Positions 35,035-44,142 of a DNA stretch of 64,000 nucleotides are shown here, piece by piece; the first letter of the stretch is position 1, and each line of letters begins with the position of its first letter. The position numbers were made by a program, and so were the translations under genes. The notes beneath the pieces were generated by a model. The model saw only the letters and a list, made by a program, of their open reading frames with translations. It did not search any database and was not told the origin of the DNA. The stretch comes from Anaerosomatales bacterium. GTDB lineage: Bacteria; Actinomycetota; Coriobacteriia; Anaerosomatales; SLCP01. Location: NCBI GenBank assembly GCA_029210645.1, contig JARGFT010000002.1:156345-220344 (forward strand). The letters run 5' to 3'.

Positions 35035-36531
35035 TCAGTGAACGTATCCCCCGACGTCGGACACCGTACCGGGGGCCGACGTCAACCCGGCGCCAGGCGC
35101 GTCGCCACTTCCATCGCTGTCCAACGCCGCGATGAAGGCGGTCACGACCTGCGGGTCGAACTGCGAGCCCGCGCACGCCTCGAGCTCCGCTCGGCCGGCT
35201 TCGGCGGTCCTGCCGATGCGATACGGGCGGTCGGCGATCATCGCCTCGTACGCATCGGCGACCGCGAGGATGCGGGCAAGCAGAGGGATCCCGGCGGCTC
35301 TCAGACCCGACGGATACCCGGAACCGTCCCAGCGTTCGTGATGGTGACGAACGACCGGTGTGATGGGCCAGGGAAACGACACCGGATCGAGGATGCTCGC
35401 GCCGATGAGGGGATGATGCCGCATCCTCGACATCTCCTCACCGGTCAATGCGCCGGGCTTGAGCAGTATGTCCTCGGGGATCCCGATCTTGCCGATGTCG
35501 TGGAGGTAGGCGGCCATCTCGAGCGCCATGCGCTGATCGTGCGACAGCTCCATCTCCACCGCGGTCAACGTGGCGAGGTGAGCGACCCGGTCCGAGTGAC
35601 CGCGCGTGTAGGGATCCTTGGCGTCGACAGCGGCGGCCAGCGAGCGAACGGTGGCAAGGTAGGAGTCGTGCAGATCGCCGAAGGCCTCGATCGTGCCGAT
35701 TGCGGTGGTCACGTGGTTGGCGATGGTCGCGAGCACCCGCACGTCGTCGCTGGCGAATCGGACGCCGGCGTCACGGGTGCCGACCGTGACCGCCCCGATG
35801 GGTCCGTCGATCGACACGAGCGGCACGCACGTCGCCGAGGTAGCCCCGCTGATCGCATCGACGTGTGCGCCCACGTCATCACGTGAGGGGTTGATGATGA
35901 GCGGTCGCAACTCACGCATGACCCAGCCCGCCATCGACGCACTCATCCCGGCTTCGCTCACGTCACTGGTTGCCAGGCCGCGGCGGGCACGCATCTCGAG
36001 CCCACCGGCCTCGCTGCGAATCACCACGTAGCCGGTGTCCACGCCGCACACGCGCAGGGCCGAATCGAGCGCCGAATCCAGCAACCGGTCCAGCTCGAGG
36101 GTAGAACCGAGCAGTCGGCTCGATTCGTGAAGCGCAGAAAGGTCGAGGACCTTTCGGGCTAGACTCTCGTCGCGCTCAGCCAGTGCGAGCGCCATACCGT
36201 TGAAACCCACCGCCAGCTCGCCGATCTCCTGCTCGGCAGGAATGTCGATGCGAACCGAGTAATCCCCCTCCGCCACACAACGCGCGCCCTCGGCCAGAGT
36301 GTGCAGGCGCGATGTGACGCGCCTGGCAACGAGTACGGCGATCACGGTGAAGACGCTCGCCGAGAGCACGGTCCAGATGCCGAGCGCCAGCGCCACATCG
36401 AGGCCTCCGGCGGCCTCGCCGCGCGGGATCACCAGCGCCAGGAGCAGCCCGGCCAGGCCCAGCAGGATCGCAGCCCCCACGAGCGGGGCGGCGATCAGCG
36501 TTGAGAGGGTGTTCGCGCGACGGCTGCTCAC
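35035..36531 (-). CDS. HAMP-GAF-HD-GYP c-di-GMP phosphodiesterase
   Basis: 498 residues, GTG 36531. Two N-terminal helices (about 10-35 and 48-70), HAMP (about 70-125), GAF (about 135-285) and an HD-GYP domain with YLHDIGKIGIP, HHPLIG, HHHERWDGSGYPSGL and ILAVADAYEAM. The metal-binding HD and the GYP motif are intact, so hydrolysis of c-di-GMP is expected. The first cytoplasmic residues and two close helices suggest almost no external sensor; the GAF domain is the likely input. Confidence 0.92.
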   Translation of the reverse strand: MSSRRANTLSTLIAAPLVGAAILLGLAGLLLALVIPRGEAAGGLDVALALGIWTVLSASVFTVIAVLVARRVTSRLHTLAEGARCVAEGDYSVRIDIPAEQEIGELAVGFNGMALALAERDESLARKVLDLSALHESSRLLGSTLELDRLLDSALDSALRVCGVDTGYVVIRSEAGGLEMRARRGLATSDVSEAGMSASMAGWVMRELRPLIINPSRDDVGAHVDAISGATSATCVPLVSIDGPIGAVTVGTRDAGVRFASDDVRVLATIANHVTTAIGTIEAFGDLHDSYLATVRSLAAAVDAKDPYTRGHSDRVAHLATLTAVEMELSHDQRMALEMAAYLHDIGKIGIPEDILLKPGALTGEEMSRMRHHPLIGASILDPVSFPWPITPVVRHHHERWDGSGYPSGLRAAGIPLLARILAVADAYEAMIADRPYRIGRTAEAGRAELEACAGSQFDPQVVTAFIAALDSDGSGDAPGAGLTSAPGTVSDVGGYVH

Positions 36532-36633
36532 GCCGGGTATCCCACAGGGGAACGCGCCCCTTCGGTTCGACCCATCGCGCCCGTCACCGCGTGCCCCTCT
36601 CTCGCGCGTTCTGACCAGACCATTCTAGCATCG

Positions 36634-36667
36634 AGAGAGCCCCGGGCGACTCCGCCCGGGGCTCTCT
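36634..36667 (-). terminator. Strong hairpin terminator after porB
   Basis: AGAGAGCCCCGGGCG (36634-36648) pairs perfectly over 15 bp with CGCCCGGGGCTCTCT (36653-36667) around the 4-base loop ACTC, 25 bp after the porB stop. On the minus strand it is followed by TCGATGCTAGAATGG, a weak T content. It separates porGDAB from the HD-GYP gene. Confidence 0.7.
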
Positions 36668-36692
36668 GAAGGTGCGTGGCGAGTGCTCGCCG

Positions 36693-37640
36693 TTACAGCT
36701 CACCGCAGCGCTTGAGCAGGTACTCCCAGTAAGCATCGATGTCCGCCTGCACCTCGGAAAGCAGTTCCTCGTTGCCGGGCTGCAACAGATGGCGGAAACG
36801 ACCCTGCGGCTTGAGAAACTCCTCGATGGGCTTGCGGCCCGCCTTGATCAGCGCTTTGCTCGGAGAGGAGAGCTTCCACTCCCCTTCCTCGACCTCGAAC
36901 AGCGGCCAGTACCCGGTCTGCACGCCGAGCTTGGCGTGCTCGACCGACTTGTTGTACGCGCTGCGCCAGCCGCGCGGGCAGGTGGCAAGGACGTTCAGGA
37001 AGGCGGGGCCGTCGACCGCAAACGCCTTCTCGGCCTTGGAGGTGAGGTCCTTCCAGTGGCTGATCGAACCCTGCGCCACGTAGGGCACGCCATGAGCCGC
37101 GATGATCGACGTGAGGTCTTTGCGCCGCTGCTGCTTGCCCTGCTGCGCCTTGCCGACCTCGGAGGTAGTCGCCCAGGCGCCCTTCGGCGTGGCCGAGGAG
37201 CGCTGGATGCCGGTGTTCATGTAGGCGCCGTTGTCGTAGCACACGTACACCATGTCGTGCCCGCGCTCCATGGCACCGGACAGCGACTGCAGGCCGATGT
37301 CGTAGGTACCGCCGTCGCCGCCGAACGCGACGAACTTGACCTTCTTGTCGGCCGGGATCTTGCCGGCACGCTTCAGGCCCTTGAACGCCGCCTCCACGCC
37401 GGAGATGGTCGCCGCCGAGTTCTCGAAGGCGTTGTGGATGAACGGGACCTTCCACGACGAGTAGGGGTAGATGGTCGTCGAGACCTCGAGGCACCCGGTC
37501 GCGCATCCTGCGATGGCCGGATCGGTGCCGGCTCCGAGCAGGATCTGCCGGACGGCGATCGATGCGCCGCAGCCGGCGCAGAGCCGGTGGCCGCCCTCGA
37601 GGCGGTCCTCCCGGTGAGATAGTTCGCGCAGTGTGGCCAT
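36693..37640 (-). CDS. porB: 2-oxoacid:ferredoxin oxidoreductase, beta (ThDP) subunit
   Basis: 315 residues. It carries the thiamine diphosphate site FGGDGGTYDIGLQSLSGAMERGHDMVYVCYDN and cysteines for the proximal [4Fe-4S] cluster (HRLCAGCGA, and GCATGCLE), with a further CPRGW. It works with PorA, PorD and PorG to interconvert pyruvate and CoA with acetyl-CoA, CO2 and reduced ferredoxin. The sequence favours pyruvate over other 2-oxoacids (YSSWKVPFIHNAFENSAA), but the substrate is not proved. Last gene of the operon. Confidence 0.93.
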   Translation of the reverse strand: MATLRELSHREDRLEGGHRLCAGCGASIAVRQILLGAGTDPAIAGCATGCLEVSTTIYPYSSWKVPFIHNAFENSAATISGVEAAFKGLKRAGKIPADKKVKFVAFGGDGGTYDIGLQSLSGAMERGHDMVYVCYDNGAYMNTGIQRSSATPKGAWATTSEVGKAQQGKQQRRKDLTSIIAAHGVPYVAQGSISHWKDLTSKAEKAFAVDGPAFLNVLATCPRGWRSAYNKSVEHAKLGVQTGYWPLFEVEEGEWKLSSPSKALIKAGRKPIEEFLKPQGRFRHLLQPGNEELLSEVQADIDAYWEYLLKRCGEL

Positions 37641-37652
37641 GTCCGCTCCCTC

Positions 37653-38840
37653 CTACCGCGCGCCAAGGTACACGGGGCCGTGCAGGGCCGGTGTACCGGT
37701 GGCGATGTCGGACAGGTCAGTGAATACGCTGCGGATGAGCTCGAGTTTCACGTCGCTCCCACCGAGGCCGTAGACGTAGTTGACTACGGCCGGCCGGTGC
37801 TCGGCGTCGTAGAGCGCGCTGCGGGTCTCGAGGTAGAGCGGGCCGCCCTCGGCGCCGAACGACTCGGCACGGTCGAGCACGGCCACCGCCTTGACGCCCG
37901 CAAGCGCTGCCGCGAGTTCGGCGTAGGGGAAGGGCCTGAAGCACCGGATCTTCACGAGCCCGGCCTTCACGCCCTCGGCGCGCAGCTGCTTGGCGACGTG
38001 GCGCACGTTGCCTGCGGTCGAGCCGATGACGACGACCGCGACCTCCGCGTCGTCCATCATGTCGGTCTCGATCAGACCGAAGGGGCGGCCGGAAAGTTCG
38101 GAGAAGGCCGCACCCACGCGCTCGACGACCGCCTTGGAGCGGTCGATGGCCTCTCGCTGCGAACGCTTGAACTCGAAGTACGGCCCGCCGAGACCGGCGA
38201 AGTTGCCGTGGCTGACCGGGTTGTCCAGATCGAGGAGCGCGTTGACGGGCTTGTACTCACCCACGAACGCCGAGACCGACTCGTCGTCCATGAGCCGGAC
38301 ACGGTCGATGGAGTGCGTGGTGATGAAGCCGTCGAGGCACGTCATGACCGGCAGGAGCACCTCGGGGTCCTCCGCGATCGGGATGGACATGATCGTGTTG
38401 TCGTAGGCCTCCTGGGCGGTCTCGGCGAAGAGCATCACCCAGCCGGTGTCGCGCGCGCCCATCACGTCGGAGTGGTCGCAGTGGATGTTGATGGGCGCCG
38501 AGAGCGCACGGTTGGCGTTGGCCATGACAATGGGAAGCCGCATACCGCTCGCGATGTGGAGCTCCTCCCACATGAGCGCGAGACCCTGGCTCGAGGTGGC
38601 GGTCATCACACGGGCGCCGGCTGCCGACGCGCCGACGCACGCACTCATCGCCGAGTGCTCGGATTCTACGGCGACGTACTCAGCGTGGACCCTGCCCTGT
38701 GCCACGAACTTGGCGAACTCCTCGACAATGGTCGTCTGGGGCGTGATGGGATAGGCAGGCACGACATCGGGCGCGCACTGGCGAAACGCCTCCGCGACGA
38801 CGCTGTTGCCGGTAGTTGCTACCGTCTTCTGCTCGGGCAT
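37653..38840 (-). CDS. porA: 2-oxoacid:ferredoxin oxidoreductase, alpha subunit
   Basis: 395 residues. Family features: GNSVVAEAFRQCAPDVVPAYPITPQT at the start, VESEHSAMSACVGASAAGARVMTATSSQGL in the pyrimidine-binding domain, and CFRPFPYAEL with VLDRAESFGAEGGPLY in the C-terminal domain. The PAYPITPQT and EHSAM positions are those of pyruvate oxidoreductases. It sits 12 bp upstream of porB and 1 bp after porD. Confidence 0.94.
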   Translation of the reverse strand: MPEQKTVATTGNSVVAEAFRQCAPDVVPAYPITPQTTIVEEFAKFVAQGRVHAEYVAVESEHSAMSACVGASAAGARVMTATSSQGLALMWEELHIASGMRLPIVMANANRALSAPINIHCDHSDVMGARDTGWVMLFAETAQEAYDNTIMSIPIAEDPEVLLPVMTCLDGFITTHSIDRVRLMDDESVSAFVGEYKPVNALLDLDNPVSHGNFAGLGGPYFEFKRSQREAIDRSKAVVERVGAAFSELSGRPFGLIETDMMDDAEVAVVVIGSTAGNVRHVAKQLRAEGVKAGLVKIRCFRPFPYAELAAALAGVKAVAVLDRAESFGAEGGPLYLETRSALYDAEHRPAVVNYVYGLGGSDVKLELIRSVFTDLSDIATGTPALHGPVYLGAR

Positions 38841-38841
38841 C

Positions 38842-39177
38842 CTACTTCACCCCCGGGAGTTCGCAGCCCTCGGGAACCATCGTGATGGCCTCCACCGGGC
38901 ACTCGTTCGCACAGATACCGCAGCCCTTGCAGTGATCGAGATTGAAGGTCTCGGGATCGGCGGCGAGCTTCTCGTCTGCCACGCGGATAGCGCTGTCCGG
39001 GCAGAAGATCCAGCAGATCAGGCACTCCGTGCACGTCTCGGCATTGCGAACCGGACGCATGCTGCGCCAGCCGCCGGTGACGTAGTCGCGGGAGTTGCCC
39101 GCGTCCGGGATCACCGCGCCGAGGGGGAACTGAGAGGACTTCCAGGAGTCCATATCGGAGATGTCCCACTTGCTCAT
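38842..39177 (-). CDS. porD: 2-oxoacid:ferredoxin oxidoreductase, delta (ferredoxin) subunit
   Basis: 111 residues from ATG 39177, overlapping the porG stop (ATGA). It contains two [4Fe-4S] ferredoxin motifs, CTECLICWIFCPDSAI and CKGCGICANECPVEAI, which pass electrons from the ThDP subunit to ferredoxin. The N-terminal WKSSQFPLGAVIPDAGNS is the usual delta-subunit start. A longer open frame upstream lies inside porG. Confidence 0.95.
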   Translation of the reverse strand: MSKWDISDMDSWKSSQFPLGAVIPDAGNSRDYVTGGWRSMRPVRNAETCTECLICWIFCPDSAIRVADEKLAADPETFNLDHCKGCGICANECPVEAITMVPEGCELPGVK

Positions 39178-39749
39178 GAGGTGGTCACCTCCTCGTAGGC
39201 TCTGTCGACCGAGGCCAGGTTCGCGTCGATGATGTCCTGGCCGAACTTCTTGCCGAAGGTCTTCTCGAGCAGCGACTTGACCGAGTCGATCTCGACGGCG
39301 CCGGTGACCTTGGCCAGCGCGCCCACCATCGGCGTGTTGGGGATGTCGCGCTTGATGGTGTCGAGCGCGATACCCGAGGCATCGACGCACGCGACCGTAA
39401 TGCTGTCAGCAAGACCGAGCGCGCGCTTGATGGCATCCGGAGGCGTGCAGGTGTTGATGATGATGGTGCCGTCGGCCACGAGGCCCTCGGCCACGTCGAC
39501 GACGTCGAGGAGCGTATCGTCGAGCAGGATGACCACGTTCGGGTTCTCGATGTTGCAGTGGATATCGATGGGCTCGGGACTGATGCGGGTGAACGCCTTG
39601 ATGGGGGCACCCATGCGCTCGGGCCCGTACTCGGGCATGGCCTGCATGTACTGGTCCGCCGCTAGCGCCGTCTCGGCAACCAGCTTGGCTGCGGTGACCG
39701 CGCCCTGGCCCGCACGGGCGTGCCAGCGGATCTCTGTCAGCTGCTGCAC
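39174..39749 (-). CDS. porG: 2-oxoacid:ferredoxin oxidoreductase, gamma subunit
   Basis: 191 residues from GTG 39749 (VQQLTEIRWHARAGQG) preceded by AAGGGGAG; an alternative ATG 18 bases earlier overlaps the ribosome site. It has the gamma-domain hallmarks HARAGQGAVTAAKLVAE and MPEYGPERMGAPIKAFTRIS. First gene of porGDAB. The 166-bp gap upstream (39750-39915) should hold the operon promoter; I could not pick a convincing -35/-10 pair. Confidence 0.94.
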   Translation of the reverse strand: MQQLTEIRWHARAGQGAVTAAKLVAETALAADQYMQAMPEYGPERMGAPIKAFTRISPEPIDIHCNIENPNVVILLDDTLLDVVDVAEGLVADGTIIINTCTPPDAIKRALGLADSITVACVDASGIALDTIKRDIPNTPMVGALAKVTGAVEIDSVKSLLEKTFGKKFGQDIIDANLASVDRAYEEVTTS

Positions 39750-39915
39750 TCGTCTCCCCTTTCTCACCGTACCGGCACGCGGTGTGTCTCACCGCGCGCG
39801 AAACGGACAGGTCCCACAAGGATATGGGTACCCCAGCGGTAGACGGAGGCAACGGAGCGGTCAGCGGGCGCGTGGAATCGGTGAACGGTCGACAAATTCT
39901 GGTAATTGCTCCGCG

Positions 39916-40512
39916 CTAGAGCTCTCGGCGGGCTTCCAGCGCACGGCCGAGGGTGACTTCATCGGCGTACTCGAGGTCCCCTCCCACCGGTAGACCGGAC
40001 GCGATGCGGGTGACCTTCAGGCCAAGCGGCTTGAGCATGCGCGCCAGGTAGAGCGCGGTGGTCTCGCCCTCCACCGTGGTGTTCGTGGCCACAACCACCT
40101 CGGTCACACCGCCTCCGGACACCCGGTCGAGCAGCTCGCGCACGCGCAGCTGCTCGGGCCCGATGCCGTCCATCGGCGAGATAACCCCGCCGAGCACGTG
40201 GTACAGACCGCGGAACTCGCCTGTCCGCTCGATGGCCACCACATCGCGGGGCTCCTCGACAACACACAGAAGCGTTGTATCGCGTTCGGGGTCCGCGCAA
40301 ACCTCGCACAGCTCCGCCTCGGCAAAGTCGAAACACCGCGGGCAGAAGTGGATGGCGCTCTTCACCTCGAGAAGCGAGGCCGCAAGGCGCGCCGCCACCT
40401 CTTCATCCGAGCGAAGGATGAAGTATGCGATGCGCTGGGCCGACTTCGGGCCGATGCCCGGAAGACGCTCAAGCTCCTCGAGGAGACGTGCGATCGGCGG
40501 TGCGTACAGCAC
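39916..40512 (-). CDS. recR: Recombination protein RecR
   Basis: 198 residues, GTG start. HhH region LERLPGIGPKSAQRIAYFIL, a four-cysteine zinc finger CPRCFDFAEAELCEVCAD, and a Toprim domain (LLCVVEEPRDVVAIERTG, LGGVISPMDGIGPEQL, GETTALYLARML). It loads RecA with RecO/RecF at gaps. It follows ybaB by 9 bp, the common dnaX-ybaB-recR order. Confidence 0.96.
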   Translation of the reverse strand: MLYAPPIARLLEELERLPGIGPKSAQRIAYFILRSDEEVAARLAASLLEVKSAIHFCPRCFDFAEAELCEVCADPERDTTLLCVVEEPRDVVAIERTGEFRGLYHVLGGVISPMDGIGPEQLRVRELLDRVSGGGVTEVVVATNTTVEGETTALYLARMLKPLGLKVTRIASGLPVGGDLEYADEVTLGRALEARREL

Positions 40513-40521
40513 GGCGAACCG

Positions 40522-40836
40522 CTACATCAGGCCGGGGATGTTCATGCCCCCGGTAACTGCGGCCATCTTGCTTGAGGCGAGCTCCTGCGCCTGGCGGATC
40601 GCCTCGTTGACCGCCGCTGCAACCAGGTCCTCGAGCATGGCGACGTCATCCGCGTCGACGGTTGCGGGGTCGATCACGATGCGGTCGAGCTTCATGTCGC
40701 CGGTCATCACGGCCTTCACCGCGCCGCCGCCGACAGAGGCCTCGACCGTCGTCTCGCTGAGCTCCTGCTGGACGCGTGCCATGTCCGCCTGCATCTTCTG
40801 CGCCTGCTTCATCATGCTTGCCATGTTGGGCTTCAC
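40522..40836 (-). CDS. YbaB/EbfC nucleoid-associated protein
   Basis: 104 residues, GTG at 40836. It shows the family pattern: MASMMKQAQKMQADMARVQQEL, GGGAVKAVMTGDMKLDRIVIDP and EDLVAAAVNEAIRQAQEL. It forms a small dimeric DNA-binding protein. It starts 3 bp after the dnaX stop and precedes recR. Confidence 0.95.
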   Translation of the reverse strand: MKPNMASMMKQAQKMQADMARVQQELSETTVEASVGGGAVKAVMTGDMKLDRIVIDPATVDADDVAMLEDLVAAAVNEAIRQAQELASSKMAAVTGGMNIPGLM

Positions 40837-40839
40837 GCT

Positions 40840-42630
40840 TCAGTCCTTTCCGTCTGGGTCGTTCGGGTGTTCCCCGATCACCTGCGCACCGAGCTGGTCG
40901 ATGAGCATCCGTTCGATATCGTCTGTTTCCGGGGTCGGAACCTGAGTCTCGGACGGCTCCACCTGCTCCAAGGCCGCTGCCGGTGCGGGCTCGTCCCCGC
41001 CATCGGCAGGCGGGGTATCGACCGGCACGGGCGGCGCCCCGGTCAGCTCCTGCGCGGGGGCGCGGACGGGGCCGCGCCCGAGCTGGAACCGGAAGGGCGG
41101 TGCCCCGCCGAGCACGGTCGCAAGACTGCGCCGCAGGAGCTGGGTGTTCTCACCATCCGATGCCTGCCTCATCTTGAACCCGGCATCGGCCGGGAACTCG
41201 ACGACGAGCGTCTCCCCGTCACCGTCCACGTCGACCTCGGTGCCGTCGAAGATGGCTGCGCGGGGGGGCTTGAGCTTGCGCACCTCGGCGATCACGCCCG
41301 GCCAGGCGCGCTTGGCCCGTGCCCGGTCAAGGCCGCCCGTCATCACGGTCGGCTCGACGACGGGTGGTGCTGGCGCCGGCTCCGGAGCCGCAACCGGCTC
41401 AGGCACCGGAACCGGGGCGGGGGGCTCGGGCCTGCACTCGGGTGTCTGAGTGACGGCCGCGGGCGCGGGCGGCGGTGTAAGCGACACGCCGGTCTCCAGC
41501 GCGGCGATGCGCTCGGCCAGCGCCTCGAGCGTCACCTCGCCCTGGGGTCGTGCGAGACGGGTGAGCGCGACTTCGAGGGCGAGACGCGGGTCGGGTGACC
41601 AACGCAACTCGCCCACCAGCTCGCCGAGCACGTCGAGCACCCGGGAGAGGCGGTCCGGACCGAAGGTGACCGCCTGACCGGTGAGGCGGGCGGCGTCAGC
41701 GCTGGTCATGTCGATGATGCCCGTGGGGTCTCCGACGGCAGAGACCACGTAGAGGTTGCGCACGTGCCCGACGAACTCGCGGACGAACTCGGGGATGTCC
41801 ACGCCCGATGAGGAGAGACGGGCGACGAACCGGAATGCGGCAGCCACATCGCGAGCGGCCACGAGATCGGCGAGCTCGAAGAGCAGAGCGCTGTCCACCT
41901 CGCCGAGCAACCCCTCGACGTCGTCGAGCGAGATGTCCCCGCCCGTGAAGGCGGCGAGCTGCTCGAGCGTCGAGATGGCGTCGCGCATGCCGCCGCCCGC
42001 GTGCTTGGCTACGAGCGCGAGTGTGCCCTCGGCAACGGTCATGTGCTCGCGCTCGGCAATGAGTGCGAGGCGCTCGACGATGTCCTCCATGCCGATGCGG
42101 TGGAAGTCGAAGCGCTGGCAGCGGGAGTGGATCGTCTCGGGTACTTTGTGGGGGTGGGTCGTGCACAGGATGAAGACCGTGTGCGACGGGGGCTCCTCGA
42201 TGCTCTTGAGCAGCGCATTGAACGCATGCGTGGAGAGCATGTGGACCTCATCGATGATGTAGACCTTCCAGTGGCCGCGGGTGGGCGCGTACGCGAGCCG
42301 CCCGATGATCTCTTCGCGGACGATGTCGACCTGGGTGCGCGACGCAGCGTCCAGCTCGTAGACATCGGGGTGGCGACCCTCCGTGACGTCGACGCATTGC
42401 TCGCACGTACCGTCAGGCTCGGGCGTAGGACCCTTCTCGCACTGGAGCGCCTTGGCGAGGATGCGCGCCGTGGTGGTCTTGCCGGTGCCCCGAGGGCCGG
42501 TGAAGAGGTAGGCGTGTGCGACCGTGCCCTCGGCGACGGCGTTGCGCAGCGTGCGCGTGACATGCGACTGACCGACGACATCCTCGAAGCTCTGCGGCCG
42601 GTACTTTCGGTAGAGGGACTGATGGGCCAT
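40840..42630 (-). CDS. dnaX: DNA polymerase III subunit gamma/tau
   Basis: 596 residues. It is the clamp-loader ATPase: YRPQSFEDVVGQSHV, Walker A GPRGTGKTTTARILAKAL, a zinc module with cysteines in the CEKGPTPEPDGTCEQC stretch, DEVHMLSTHAFNALLK and sensor 1 LCTTHPHKVPETIHSRCQ. After about residue 370 comes a Pro/Ala-rich linker (APAPPVVEPTV) and a tau-like C-terminal domain. I saw no A-rich slippery site of the E. coli type, so a frameshifted gamma form is not supported. Confidence 0.95.
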   Translation of the reverse strand: MAHQSLYRKYRPQSFEDVVGQSHVTRTLRNAVAEGTVAHAYLFTGPRGTGKTTTARILAKALQCEKGPTPEPDGTCEQCVDVTEGRHPDVYELDAASRTQVDIVREEIIGRLAYAPTRGHWKVYIIDEVHMLSTHAFNALLKSIEEPPSHTVFILCTTHPHKVPETIHSRCQRFDFHRIGMEDIVERLALIAEREHMTVAEGTLALVAKHAGGGMRDAISTLEQLAAFTGGDISLDDVEGLLGEVDSALLFELADLVAARDVAAAFRFVARLSSSGVDIPEFVREFVGHVRNLYVVSAVGDPTGIIDMTSADAARLTGQAVTFGPDRLSRVLDVLGELVGELRWSPDPRLALEVALTRLARPQGEVTLEALAERIAALETGVSLTPPPAPAAVTQTPECRPEPPAPVPVPEPVAAPEPAPAPPVVEPTVMTGGLDRARAKRAWPGVIAEVRKLKPPRAAIFDGTEVDVDGDGETLVVEFPADAGFKMRQASDGENTQLLRRSLATVLGGAPPFRFQLGRGPVRAPAQELTGAPPVPVDTPPADGGDEPAPAAALEQVEPSETQVPTPETDDIERMLIDQLGAQVIGEHPNDPDGKD

Positions 42631-42703
42631 CTGGGACCTTTCGCGCGCCGGATTCCTGCCTTGAGTATAGCCGCCCCGACGACACCGCTGCAGACACGCG
42701 CAA

Positions 42704-42812
42704 CGCCCCCGAGCGGGACCCGGACGCTCGGCAGAGGACGCTTATGGCTGCTTCCTTCCGGATCTGACCAGGTTCACGCCGTACCGCCGTCCGGACCCCG
42801 CTCGGGGGCGTC
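42704..42812 (-). ncRNA. ffs: Signal recognition particle RNA, small bacterial type
   Basis: On the minus strand the diagnostic apical domain reads CTGGTCAGATCCGGAAGGAA followed by GCAGCC, with the GGAA tetraloop and the SRP54/Ffh-binding internal loops. The outer arms GCCCCCGAGCGGG near 42705 and CCCGCTCGGGGGC near 42797-42809 pair to close the long hairpin. About 109 nt; the exact ends are uncertain by a few bases. The position just upstream of dnaX is common in Gram-positive genomes. Confidence 0.93.
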
Positions 42813-42827
42813 AGGTGCGGAGCACAA

Positions 42828-42857
42828 AGTATACGTTCTGCCGGCCACTTCAACCAA
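42828..42857 (-). promoter_or_regulatory. Predicted promoter of the SRP RNA gene
   Basis: On the minus strand TTGGTT (42857-42852) and TATACT (42833-42828) are separated by 18 bp. The predicted start near 42820 lies a few bases before the first paired nucleotide of the SRP RNA. It may also drive dnaX. Confidence 0.55.
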
Positions 42858-42918
42858 ACGCGCTCGCCAAGGCGCATCCTGGGAACATTCACAAGTACCA
42901 GGGAGGGAGGCCTACACC

Positions 42919-44082
42919 ATGGATGAACGCAACCGTGAAACGCTCAACGCCCTTGCCCGCCATGATAGCTGGCCCGCAGTCTCTGTCTACCTGCCGGTCC
43001 ACCGCGTGGGCACCGACACCCAGCAGAATCCGATCAGGCTGAAGAACCTGCTCGCCCAGGCGAGCGATACTCTTGTCTCGGGAGGGATGCGCTCCCCGGA
43101 CGCCGAGGAGTTCCTGCTCGAGGCGTGGTCCCTGCAGCGCGACCCGGCCTTCTGGCGGGAGGGCTTCGACGGCCTTGCACTCTTCATCGGCGAGGGATCG
43201 TTCGAGGTGATCCGCACCTCCCGGCCGCTGCCGGAACGCTTGCGCACGGGAACACGCTTCCTTCTCAGGCCGCTCATGTCCGCACTCGCACCCGATGTCA
43301 CCTTCTATGTGCTCGCGCTCAGCAAGAAGCACGTACGGCTCCTCGAGGGCACCCCCGAGGAGGTGCGGGAGGTCGATCCTCAGGGGATCCCCCAGGGACT
43401 CGCGGACGCGCTGAAGTACGACGACTACCAAAGGCAGGTACAGTTCCACTCCGGGACCTCCGCAGGAGCGACCGCCAGCGGCCGGCGCTCGGCCATGTTC
43501 CACGGGCACGGTGGAACCGGAGAGACGGAGAAAGACGACCTGTTCCGCTACTTCCGGCTCGTCGACGAGGGGCTCAGGGAGCTCGTGCCTGCCGACGTGC
43601 CTCTCGTGCTCGCGGGAGTCGACTACCTGCTGCCGATCTATCGTGCGGCGAGCACTCACGCATGTCTCATGTCCGAGAGCATCACGGGCAACCCCGACGA
43701 GGAGCCGGCACGCGAGATCCACGCCGAGGCCCTCGCACTGCTCGAGCCATACCTGAACGCCGATCTGCGCAGGGCGGTGAATGCGTACGTCGAGGGCCGG
43801 GGCGGCACCACTGCCACCGCAGACCTTCGGCTCATAGTGCCTGCAGCGCTCGAAGGGCGTGTCGACACGCTCATCGTGACCGATCAGGAGACGGCATGGG
43901 GCTCCTACGACAGCGCTGCCGACGGCATGGTCCTGCGCTCGGAACCCCACAACGGCGACATCGACCTGCTCGATCACGCCGCAGCGGCGACGCTGCTGCA
44001 CGGCGGTACCGTACACGTACTACCCGCAGAGGAGGTGCGCCGGGCCACCGGCGCCGACGTCGCGGCGGTGCTCCGTTACTAG
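42919..44082 (+). CDS. baeRF-like protein (bacterial archaeo-eukaryotic release-factor family)
   Basis: 387 residues from ATG 42919, GGGAGGG upstream. The overall pattern fits the bacterial aeRF1-like family: N-terminal SVYLPVHRVGTDTQQNPIRLKNLL, a central stretch LSKKHVRLLEGTPEEVREVD, and a C-terminal eL30-like domain (LIVPAALEGRVDTLIVTDQETAWGSYD). A GGTG-rich segment (FHGHGGTGETEKDD) lies between. Such proteins are proposed to act on ribosomes or nucleotides, but a function has not been established. It is divergent from ffs. Confidence 0.75.
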   Translation: MDERNRETLNALARHDSWPAVSVYLPVHRVGTDTQQNPIRLKNLLAQASDTLVSGGMRSPDAEEFLLEAWSLQRDPAFWREGFDGLALFIGEGSFEVIRTSRPLPERLRTGTRFLLRPLMSALAPDVTFYVLALSKKHVRLLEGTPEEVREVDPQGIPQGLADALKYDDYQRQVQFHSGTSAGATASGRRSAMFHGHGGTGETEKDDLFRYFRLVDEGLRELVPADVPLVLAGVDYLLPIYRAASTHACLMSESITGNPDEEPAREIHAEALALLEPYLNADLRRAVNAYVEGRGGTTATADLRLIVPAALEGRVDTLIVTDQETAWGSYDSAADGMVLRSEPHNGDIDLLDHAAAATLLHGGTVHVLPAEEVRRATGADVAAVLRY

Positions 44083-44142
44083 AAGCCCGTTTCGGAGATA
44101 TCCCCCGCAGAACAGCAGTCCCTTCGGAGAGGCGGTATCACT

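Noticed and set aside
40840..42630. Programmed frameshift in dnaX producing a gamma form
   Set aside because: No A-rich slippery heptamer of the E. coli type was seen in this high-GC gene.
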